A stretch of 5,186 bases of DNA from positions 10,430 through 15,615 of the forward strand of contig NYVS01000065.1 of assembly GCA_002684755.1 (NCBI GenBank), read 5' to 3'. This DNA is from Phycisphaerae bacterium (lineage in GTDB: Bacteria > Planctomycetota > Phycisphaerae > Phycisphaerales > SM1A02). The notes below the pieces were generated by a model that saw only the letters and a list, made by a program, of their open reading frames with translations, did not search any database and was not told the DNA's origin. This document shows positions 1 through 5,186 of the stretch, one piece after another. A program made the position numbers and the translations under genes. Each line of letters opens with the position of its first letter. Positions within the stretch are counted from its first letter, which is position 1.

Positions 1-2
1 AC

Positions 3-2075
3 GACCGACGAGGCTCGTTGGGGATGCTGGCCGGCCTGGCGATCGTCATCGTGACGATGCTGCTGCTCGGGGCCGGCGACGACCGAGGCCTCATCGGGCC
101 GGTGGGCGTGCTCGTGGCGATCGAATCAGGCTGGCCCGCGGTCCTGTGGATGCTCGCCGCCGCGGGACTGGGACACGCCCTCGGCCGGCTGATCGGCCCC
201 GGTCCGGACGATTCGAGCGGGCGTCGGATCCGCGACGGAGCGATCGGCGTCGCGGCCCTGCTCGCCGTCGATCTGACGCTCGGCTGGTCCGGAATCGGGA
301 CGAATCGCCTGCTCATGTTCCCCATCACGATCGGACTCGCTGCAGTGGGCGTCTGGTCGCTTCGCGGCTGGCGGCCCGGCGTGCCGGGCGTCGCCCTCGC
401 CGCCGCGATTCCGATCGGAACCATGACGCTCGCCGCGGTCAGCGTTCCCGGCTGGTTGTGGGAGACCGAGTTCGGTGGGTACGACGCACTCTCCTACCAC
501 CTTCAACTTCCTCGGGAATGGTGGCTCGCCGGCGCGATCGTCGAGACGCCGCACAATGCGTACGGATACCTGCCCAACGGCGTCGAAGCGGCCTTCCTCC
601 ACCTGAACACCCTCGTGGGTGATCCGAACGCGGCCGCCCGATCGTGCCAGATGCTCGCCATGCTGCTCGTGCTCGCCGCGGCGTTCGCCACCGGGGAACT
701 CGCGACCACCATGCTCGGCGACGACCGCGACACGGATCGGAATGCTCGACGACTCGCCTTCGTCGCATTGCTCGCCACGCCGTGGGTCGTCGTCGTCGGT
801 TCACTCGCGTACGACGAACCAGCGGTGCTCCTGCTCGGCGCCGCCGCCTTCACCGCGATCTTCACCGGTCGAACGGAGACGCCGGGATCGAGGCTGGGGA
901 TCACCCTCGGCCTGCTGCTCGGGGGCGCGGTGCTTGCGAAGGCGTCCTCGGGACTGCTGCTGGTGCCACCCGTCGCACTCGCGGCGGCGATCCTTCTTCC
1001 GAGTCGCCGATGGCCGGTGGTCGTCGTCTGGACCGCGATCCTCGGCGTCGCGATCTGCCTCCCCTGGCTTCTTCGAAACTGGGCCTGGACGGGGAACCCC
1101 GTGTTCCCCTTCGTCACCGGGCTCCTCGGCGGCGGCGACTGGACGTCGACCCAGATCGATCGGTTCAACCTCGGTCACCAGACGGGAATCACCGAGGGGA
1201 TCCGCGCGATCGCGACCGAGTTCCTCGTCGAGGACTGGTGGCGACCGTCGGGCGTCGATCCGTGGCGGCCGCAATGGGTCTGGCTTCCGATCGCCGGGCT
1301 CGTCTCGATGGTCGTGATCGCCTGCGGAACCGCTTCGAGTCGACGCGGCGTCGCGATGTTCGCGGCGACCGTCGCCATGGTCCTGCTCTGGGCCTTCCTG
1401 TCCCATGCGAAGGCTCGTTTCCTGCTGCCGATCGCCCCACTCCTCGCCGCGGCGATCGCGGCGATCGCCAGCCGGTGGCTCGGTGATCCGCGCCCGCCGG
1501 TTCGATTCGGCCTCGTCGTCGCGGCGTGGACGTTGTCCTTGATCCCCGCGATCGTGCTGGGTACCGAACGCGCCGGCAATCCGACCGCGGCGATCGAGAA
1601 TCCAGGACTCTTCGACGGCGGACTCGAATCGAATCTGATGGAGGTGGTCGATCCCGCCCGCCGACGCGAACTGATCGACGCGGCGAGCCCCGCCTGGGTC
1701 CTGAACCACGGGCTCGACGAGAACGCACGCGTGCTCCTCGTCGGTCGCGCCGATCCTTTCCACCTCCGATTCCGCGACGAGACCGGAGGCCACGACCGCC
1801 TCTCGTACCAGACCGTCTGGACCCGTGGTCCGCTCGAGCGGATCCTCGAGGGGATCGACCCGGACGCCCCCGAGCCGGTGCGGGCCGAGGCGGCCCTCGA
1901 CGCCCTCGCCGAAGCGGGATTCACCCACGTCTACGTGGACCGCGCGATGCTTGATCGGTGGCGGGTGGCTGGCTGGTCGGATCCGCTGCTCACGGCCGAA
2001 CTCATCGAGGCGATCGCGACGAGCCGATCACCCGTGGCGGTGTTCGGAACCCGTGGATTCGTCATTCGTCCGTGA
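3..2075 (+). CDS. Polytopic membrane protein, GT-C type glycosyltransferase-like (5' end at or beyond window edge)
   Basis: Numbering here takes the TTG at 18 as residue 1. The N-terminal ~525 residues are mostly hydrophobic helices (for example about 3-18, 38-57, 74-92, 99-114, 121-145, 210-232, 245-278, 295-326 and 333-353). They fit the GT-C fold, whose members transfer sugars from polyprenyl-phosphate donors on the outer face of the inner membrane. The first large loop carries acidic residues E149, E151 and D156 in WETEFGGYDALSYHL, the place where GT-C enzymes keep their catalytic acid. Further hallmarks are PWLLRNWAWTGNPVFPF (349-365) and SHAKARFLLP (462-471). Residues ~530-685 are a soluble tail containing VLLVGRADPF and GFTHVYVDRAMLDR. 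The frame is open to the left edge. ATG at 24 has a GAGG 10 nt upstream (10-13) and could be the true start; otherwise the gene begins outside the window. Donor and acceptor are unknown; a membrane protein of another function is not excluded. Confidence 0.82.
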   Translation, partial: DRRGSLGMLAGLAIVIVTMLLLGAGDDRGLIGPVGVLVAIESGWPAVLWMLAAAGLGHALGRLIGPGPDDSSGRRIRDGAIGVAALLAVDLTLGWSGIGTNRLLMFPITIGLAAVGVWSLRGWRPGVPGVALAAAIPIGTMTLAAVSVPGWLWETEFGGYDALSYHLQLPREWWLAGAIVETPHNAYGYLPNGVEAAFLHLNTLVGDPNAAARSCQMLAMLLVLAAAFATGELATTMLGDDRDTDRNARRLAFVALLATPWVVVVGSLAYDEPAVLLLGAAAFTAIFTGRTETPGSRLGITLGLLLGGAVLAKASSGLLLVPPVALAAAILLPSRRWPVVVVWTAILGVAICLPWLLRNWAWTGNPVFPFVTGLLGGGDWTSTQIDRFNLGHQTGITEGIRAIATEFLVEDWWRPSGVDPWRPQWVWLPIAGLVSMVVIACGTASSRRGVAMFAATVAMVLLWAFLSHAKARFLLPIAPLLAAAIAAIASRWLGDPRPPVRFGLVVAAWTLSLIPAIVLGTERAGNPTAAIENPGLFDGGLESNLMEVVDPARRRELIDAASPAWVLNHGLDENARVLLVGRADPFHLRFRDETGGHDRLSYQTVWTRGPLERILEGIDPDAPEPVRAEAALDALAEAGFTHVYVDRAMLDRWRVAGWSDPLLTAELIEAIATSRSPVAVFGTRGFVIRP

Positions 2076-2091
2076 GCCCGCGATGTCGTGG

Positions 2092-2550
2092 TCAATCCTC
2101 GCTGCCGTCCGGATCCCAGGGCAGCGGGCGGATGTCCGGAAGCCCGAGGTGATTTCGATCGAGCCACGCGCCGAACCGGACCCCGCACGCCGGACACGAC
2201 GCGAGATGCGGCTCGATCTTCGCCCGGCAGGCATGACAGTCGCCGAGATGGTGCGCCACGCACGGCACGCACTTCGCGACCGTCCACAACTGTCCCGTCG
2301 TGGGCCCGCGCAGCACCGTGTATCGCGTGACCCGCGACTCGTCGATCATCGCGAGGAGACGCTCGTAGGCGACCCCCGGTCGAAAAGGCCGGGATTCATC
2401 GCGGATGAACCAGGGCCCCATCTCGTTCTGGGTCGCCTGGCGGCTGAGCGGCGAGAATTCACCGTTGCAGGCCACGCAGGTGCCGGACGCCGGCTGACCC
2501 TTCCCGCAATACGGACACACCACGACCTTTCCGGACTTCGACTCGGACAT
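2092..2550 (-). CDS. Small zinc-ribbon protein with GYF-like central domain, function unknown
   Basis: The product is 152 residues, with no signal peptide or membrane segment, so probably cytoplasmic. Four cysteines near the N-terminus (C12, C15, C25, C28; CxxC-x9-CxxC) and four near the C-terminus (C105, C108, C119, C122; CxxC-x10-CxxC) each look like a zinc ribbon. An additional C94/C97 pair lies between them. The middle (about 44-103) starts with MGPWFIRDE and includes GVAYERLLAMI and TVLRGPTTGQLW. That order (GP-W near the start, a helix, then a T-x-x-R-G-P-T-T-x-x-x-W strand) resembles GYF_2-type domains, which bind peptides; this is my inference. ATG at 2550 is chosen because the reading upstream is antisense to the neighbouring gene. 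An AGGTG 15 nt upstream (2566-2570) is a poor ribosome site, so the start is likely but not certain. The gene converges on the glycosyltransferase-like gene with a 16-bp gap and diverges from the lipoprotein gene. Confidence 0.85.
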   Translation of the reverse strand: MSESKSGKVVVCPYCGKGQPASGTCVACNGEFSPLSRQATQNEMGPWFIRDESRPFRPGVAYERLLAMIDESRVTRYTVLRGPTTGQLWTVAKCVPCVAHHLGDCHACRAKIEPHLASCPACGVRFGAWLDRNHLGLPDIRPLPWDPDGSED

Positions 2551-2588
2551 TCCCGGAGCGTACGTCACCTCGACGCGCTTGACGAATG

Positions 2589-2609
2589 GAGGCCCCCCGT
2601 GGGAGCCTC
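2589..2609 (+). promoter_or_regulatory. Hairpin covering the ribosome binding site of the lipoprotein gene
   Basis: GAGGC (2589-2593) can pair with GCCTC (2605-2609), and CCC (2595-2597) with GGG (2601-2603), leaving a C-A mismatch (2594/2604) and a three-base loop CGT. The likely Shine-Dalgarno GGGAG (2601-2605), 9 nt before ATG 2615, lies in the 3' arm. A second, perfect GGAGG (2588-2592) overlaps the 5' arm but is 22 nt from the ATG, too far when unfolded. The pairing is visible by inspection. Any effect on translation is inference, and in GC-rich DNA such stems can arise by chance. Confidence 0.35.
2601..2605 (+). promoter_or_regulatory. Shine-Dalgarno GGGAG that decides the start of the lipoprotein gene
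   Basis: GGGAG ends 9 nt before ATG 2615, a good spacing. An in-frame TTG at 2579 has no purine-rich site upstream, and starting there would add 12 residues ahead of an already long n-region. The ATG is therefore preferred. Confidence 0.5.
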
Positions 2610-2614
2610 GACGC

Positions 2615-3616
2615 ATGCCGATCCTCCCCGCACGGTTCCAACCTCGCCTGGCCTCGGTTCGCCGCATCCAGGTCCGCCGCATCCAGGCCCTCCGCCTTCC
2701 TGCGGTACTCCTGCTCCCCGTGCTGGGACTCGGCGGATGCGACGCCCCTCCGTCGAACGGCACGGCCCGGTACGACGTCCCGGCCGCCCCGCCGCCCCGC
2801 CCGATCGCCATCGTCGATCGCGAACGCGTCACCATCAAGGAGATCGAACCCCGGTTGCTCGAGGCCGTCGGGGGGCGGATCGTTCGCGAGCAGGTGCTCG
2901 ACGCCCGACTCGCCCGCGCCGCCGCCCGGGAGGGGATCGTGATCGATGCCGATGACCTCCAGCGTGAACGGGATCTTCTCACCGCGACCCTCGCGGACGA
3001 TCCGGATCGCGCCGAACGCCTGCTCGATGAACTCCGGCGGAGTCGCGGTCTCGGACCGATTCGCTTCGAAGCCCTGCTCCGCCGCACCGCGCTGCTGAGG
3101 CGACTGGTCGCCGACGAGGTCGAGATCACCGACGCGGCGCTCGAGGGCGCCCACGATCTCGCCCATGGTCCGCGACGAGTTGCGCGGATCGTGGTGGTCG
3201 AGGATCTCCGCACCGCGTCGGACGCTCGTCGCCGACTGGATGCCGGGACGCCGTTCGCGACCGTCGCGGTCGAACGAAGTCTGGACGCCAGCGCGGATCG
3301 AGGCGGCCTGCTCGCGCCCGTGAGTCGACTCGATCCCTCCTGGCCGGTCGCATTCCGCAAGGCGGTGTTCGACGCCGAGATCGGACGAGTCTCCGACCCG
3401 GTCCGAATCGACGGCCGGACGCTGCTGATCCTGGTGGAGGCGGAGCGGCCCGGAACCGGCGTGCCCCTCGATGCCGGAAGGGCCGAGGCCGAGGCGGCGG
3501 CGCGACTCGCGATCGAGCGACTTCTGATGGATCGACTCGCGCGGCGAATGGTCCCGGCGGATGCGATCGATCCGATCGATCCCTCGCTTCGCTGGAGCAT
3601 GCCCCCCGGGGAATGA
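2615..3616 (+). CDS. Lipoprotein with SurA-like N-region and degenerate parvulin (PpiC-type) domain
   Basis: The product is 333 residues. A long arginine-rich n-region is followed by a hydrophobic stretch (28-40) and the lipobox LGGC, with C42 as the lipidated cysteine, so the mature protein should be anchored on the extracytoplasmic side. A Pro/Ala linker (43-63) leads to AIVDRERVTIKEIEPRL (65-81) and a helical region to ~180 with DARLARAAAREGIVIDADD, the pattern of SurA/PrsA-type foldases. Residues ~187-278 match the parvulin layout: RVARIVVVED, a helix and F214, then SADRGGLLAPV, then AFRKAVFDAEIGRVSDPVRIDGRTLLILVE. Parvulins are peptidyl-prolyl isomerases that assist folding of exported proteins. 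The usual His in the first strand (R-H-I-L) is Ile192, and the last strand lacks the usual G-x-H-I-I His, so catalysis may be weak or lost and a chaperone role is more likely. The gene converges with the permease pair with a 20-bp gap. Confidence 0.85.
   Translation: MPILPARFQPRLASVRRIQVRRIQALRLPAVLLLPVLGLGGCDAPPSNGTARYDVPAAPPPRPIAIVDRERVTIKEIEPRLLEAVGGRIVREQVLDARLARAAAREGIVIDADDLQRERDLLTATLADDPDRAERLLDELRRSRGLGPIRFEALLRRTALLRRLVADEVEITDAALEGAHDLAHGPRRVARIVVVEDLRTASDARRRLDAGTPFATVAVERSLDASADRGGLLAPVSRLDPSWPVAFRKAVFDAEIGRVSDPVRIDGRTLLILVEAERPGTGVPLDAGRAEAEAAARLAIERLLMDRLARRMVPADAIDPIDPSLRWSMPPGE
2660..2689 (+). repeat. 15-bp tandem duplication in the signal-peptide n-region
   Basis: CGCCGCATCCAGGTC (2660-2674) is followed directly by CGCCGCATCCAGGCC (2675-2689), 14 of 15 bases identical. 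It is in frame and gives RRIQV RRIQA in the lipoprotein's n-region, ahead of the hydrophobic core. It looks like a recent slippage duplication that lengthened the n-region by five residues. Confidence 0.75.
3564..3581 (+). repeat. 9-bp tandem repeat of a palindromic unit near the end of the lipoprotein gene
   Basis: CGATCGATC occurs twice back to back and encodes IDP-IDP near the C-terminus. GATCGA (3565-3570) can also pair with TCGATC (3576-3581) around a five-base loop. There is no T-tract, and it lies about 35 bases before the stop codon, so it is not a standard terminator. Confidence 0.5.
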
Positions 3617-3636
3617 CGCGATTGGGGTTCGGTGGC

Positions 3637-4749
3637 TCAGCTTCGAAGGTACGCGAGCCGACCGAAGGCGACCGGGAGGAGGATCGCGACCGGCAGAAAC
3701 GCCCCCACGCCGGGCGGGAGGTCGCCGATCGCCACGGTGGTCGCCGCCAGCGTGCCGACGAGAATCCCGATCGCGGCCACCGCCGCCTTCATCGACTGCC
3801 CGAGCATGTTCACCGCCGCGGTTCGTTCGAGGAAGAACGGCACCACGATCGCCATCACCAGCAGGTTCACCAGCGCGCCGCTGAACCGTCCGAAGATCAC
3901 CCGGTCGAGGCCACCGTCGGACGCCCCGCCGTCTCCCCGCATCGATCGAAGCTGACTGACCGAGAGCATCTGGGCGAAGTTCTTGCTGCGTCGCGCGAGC
4001 AGTTTCCGGGGCGAGAGATCGGTCTCCCAGACGTCGATCTCGCTTCGCATCGCGACACGTCCGTCGTCCCCGGTGCGGGTCCCCACCACGCGGCCGCCCT
4101 CGAGCCGCCATCCCTCGATCTCGTCGTCCCAGGTCGCGGAGGGCGCCGTGATCCGTTCCTCGGCGACGCCCGTCTCGCCCCGTCGCAGGACCAGCATCGA
4201 CCGCGCGGTTCCGGCATTGGGATCGACCGAGGACGCGAAGAGCAGCGCGCCCTGCGCATCCCGGGCGAGTGGTACTTCGAAGGTCTCCACCCCGGGCTGG
4301 AGCACGCGATCGTGGACGCGATTCAGTTTCGTGGCCAGCCTCGGAAGGATGATCTCCTGATCCACCAGCTGCAACAGCACCAGGCCGACCTGGGCCGCGA
4401 TGATCGCGGCGGCGACCCGGTGCAACGGGATGCCCGCGGCCATGATCGCGACCAGTTCACGGCTCCGGTGCATCTGCACCAGCGTGAACCCCGCCGCCGC
4501 CACGCCGACCAGGCCCACCATGAACGCATAGAACTGGAAGATCCGCGGGCCGTGGAAATCCAGCACGGCCTCGGCGAAGACGACCGGGACCCATCGACCA
4601 TCTCGTTCCGCCACGAACTCCGCCGCCTCGATGAACTCGTCGAACTGGACGACCACGTCGATCGAGATCGCGAACACGAACAACAGCGTGAACAGGAGGG
4701 CGAAGTTCCCGAGGAATCGAAGGATGATGTGACGGTCGAGAAGCAGCAT
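3637..4749 (-). CDS. LptF/LptG (YjgP/YjgQ) family permease, complete
   Basis: The product is 370 residues, close to the ~360 usual for LptF and LptG. These proteins form the membrane heterodimer that, powered by the ATPase LptB, extracts lipopolysaccharide from the inner membrane and passes it to LptC/LptA. The layout fits: helix 1 about 8-30; helix 2 about 70-92; a cytoplasmic coupling segment SRELVAIMAAGIPLHRV (96-112) with the family's conserved Glu (E98); helix 3 about 113-132 followed by QEIILPRL; a periplasmic beta-rich domain about 145-283; and three C-terminal helices about 290-311, 322-343 and 349-368. ATG 4749 is chosen because the protein then starts directly at LLLDRHIILRFLGNF, the normal family start; earlier in-frame codons would overlap the upstream gene. 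The ribosome site is weak, and the start is only 10 nt after the upstream stop, so translational coupling is likely. Position downstream of its partner suggests LptG, but LptF versus LptG is not decided from sequence. Confidence 0.9.
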   Translation of the reverse strand: MLLLDRHIILRFLGNFALLFTLLFVFAISIDVVVQFDEFIEAAEFVAERDGRWVPVVFAEAVLDFHGPRIFQFYAFMVGLVGVAAAGFTLVQMHRSRELVAIMAAGIPLHRVAAAIIAAQVGLVLLQLVDQEIILPRLATKLNRVHDRVLQPGVETFEVPLARDAQGALLFASSVDPNAGTARSMLVLRRGETGVAEERITAPSATWDDEIEGWRLEGGRVVGTRTGDDGRVAMRSEIDVWETDLSPRKLLARRSKNFAQMLSVSQLRSMRGDGGASDGGLDRVIFGRFSGALVNLLVMAIVVPFFLERTAAVNMLGQSMKAAVAAIGILVGTLAATTVAIGDLPPGVGAFLPVAILLPVAFGRLAYLRS

Positions 4750-4759
4750 GAACTTCGAT

Positions 4760-5185
4760 TCAGTTGCGGCGAAGGCGGGACCACGCGAAGAGGCAGGTTC
4801 CGCCGAGGATGAGATTGCCCGACCAGATGAGCACGTATCCCCAGGGGTCGGGCTCGCGGCGGAGCGCCTGCTCGCCACCCGAGATGAGGACGATGTCGAG
4901 AATCGCGGGGATGAACGCGAAGACGTACACGGTCAGCGGCGGCGAGGTGCGCATCCGGACCGCGAGGATCGATCCGAGGATCAGGAGCAGCGGCCCCATG
5001 CAGGCCTGCGCCAGCCGTTGCTGATGCCGACCGTCGATGTCCCAGATCAGATCCTGAACCGCACGCTCGTGGGCCGCGAGCGTCGATTCGAATTTCGAGC
5101 CGAGTGACGCCGAGGCGATCGAGGCCACGTCCATGCCGCGGGCGCTGGCGACGATCTCCGCCGGCGCCGCCTCCTCGTCGAAGTC
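4760..5185 (-). CDS. LptF/LptG family permease, C-terminal part (gene runs off the right edge)
   Basis: The last 141 residues of a second permease are present; the frame is open to the window edge, so the true start lies outside and the internal ATG at 5134 is not the start. The visible part begins in the end of the periplasmic domain (AHERAVQDLIWDIDGRHQQR) and continues with three membrane segments: CMGPLLLILGSILAVRM, LTVYVFAFIPAILDIVLISG and YVLIWSGNLILGGTCLFAW. This is the C-terminal helix bundle of LptF/LptG proteins. It ends at TGA 4762-4760 after SRLRRN, 10 bp before the next permease gene on the same strand. The pair very likely forms one operon and a heterodimeric LPS-export channel. 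Being upstream it would be lptF by the E. coli order, which is inference. Confidence 0.82.
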   Translation of the reverse strand, partial: DFDEEAAPAEIVASARGMDVASIASASLGSKFESTLAAHERAVQDLIWDIDGRHQQRLAQACMGPLLLILGSILAVRMRTSPPLTVYVFAFIPAILDIVLISGGEQALRREPDPWGYVLIWSGNLILGGTCLFAWSRLRRN

Positions 5186-5186
5186 G

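Larger units (their letters stand above)
2551..2614. promoter_or_regulatory. Divergent intergenic region expected to hold two promoters
   Basis: These 64 bp separate the starts of the minus-strand zinc-ribbon gene and the plus-strand lipoprotein gene, so both promoters should lie here or just inside the opposite gene. A TTGACG at 2579-2584 resembles a -35 box, but no acceptable -10 box follows at normal spacing. A palindromic CGTACG sits at 2559-2564. No operator or sigma-factor motif can be named with confidence; the call rests on gene orientation. Confidence 0.35.

Noticed and set aside
801..1928. Long minus-strand open frames of 375 and 249 codons opposite the glycosyltransferase-like gene
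   Set aside because: They are rich in Arg, Asp, Glu and Gly without any domain or hydrophobic pattern, as expected of antisense frames in GC-rich DNA. The plus-strand frame has clear membrane-protein features.
1206..2017. GCGATCGC octamers (1206-1213, 1452-1459, 1461-1468, 2010-2017), the HIP1 motif of cyanobacteria
   Set aside because: There are only four, all in one gene, where they spell Ala-Ile-Ala codons or nearby frames. GATCG is common across this GC-rich window, so codon use explains them.
2579..2584. TTGACG as a -35 promoter box
   Set aside because: No -10-like hexamer lies 16-18 bp downstream, where the sequence is GC-rich (around 2602-2607).
1825..2955. A 376-codon plus-strand open frame
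   Set aside because: It overlaps the end of the glycosyltransferase-like gene, all of the zinc-ribbon gene and the lipoprotein gene start. Its composition is Arg/Pro-rich shadow coding.
2551..3600. N-terminal extension of the zinc-ribbon frame to 3600 (502 codons)
   Set aside because: The extra ~350 residues are Ser/Arg-rich and antisense to the lipoprotein gene. The Cys-rich protein has a sensible ATG at 2550.
3602..3611. CCCCCCGGGG as a terminator stem
   Set aside because: The palindrome has no loop and no following T-tract, and lies within the last codons of the lipoprotein gene.
2459..4111. A 550-codon minus-strand open frame
   Set aside because: It crosses the zinc-ribbon, lipoprotein and permease genes, is made of low-complexity charged residues, and conflicts with three well-supported genes.
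3613..4812. A 399-codon plus-strand open frame
   Set aside because: It is antisense to the LptF/LptG-type gene, and its product is charged, His/Asp/Arg-rich and without domain features.

Overview
The window is GC-rich (about two-thirds G+C by eye), with GC-ending codons dominating the real reading frames. Gene density is near complete. The make-up suggests a Gram-negative-type bacterium, because it has an LptF/LptG-type lipopolysaccharide export permease pair, a lipobox lipoprotein and an extracytoplasmic parvulin/SurA-like protein. The style of the membrane glycosyltransferase-like protein and of the small Cys-rich protein reminds me of the Planctomycetota, class Phycisphaerae. That taxonomic guess is from memory of family style and was not tested.

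Layout, left to right: (1) a plus-strand polytopic membrane protein of the GT-C glycosyltransferase type, with its frame open at the left edge and ending at 2075; (2) after a 16-bp gap, a convergent minus-strand gene (2550 to 2092) for a 152-residue protein with CxxC zinc-ribbon modules flanking a GYF-like centre; (3) after a 64-bp divergent intergenic region, a plus-strand gene (2615-3616) for a lipoprotein with a SurA-like chaperone region and a degenerate parvulin domain; (4) after a 20-bp gap, a convergent minus-strand pair: a complete LptG/LptF-type permease (4749 to 3637), preceded by the C-terminal part of a second permease of the same family (right edge to 4760), 10 bp apart and probably one operon. 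No stretch over 300 bases lacks a gene.

Taken together the genes look like cell-envelope functions. The LptF/LptG pair would form the membrane channel that, with an ABC ATPase not in the window, extracts lipopolysaccharide-like lipid from the inner membrane. The parvulin-like lipoprotein would act on the periplasmic side as a folding factor. The GT-C-like protein probably transfers sugar from a polyprenyl-phosphate donor onto an extracytoplasmic acceptor. The zinc-ribbon protein is cytoplasmic and of unknown function. I saw no RNA gene, mobile element, CRISPR array or convincing terminator. I did not find a clear new defence or mobile system. The least explained items are the zinc-ribbon/GYF-like protein, the parvulin domain lacking its usual histidines, and a hairpin over the lipoprotein gene's ribosome binding site.
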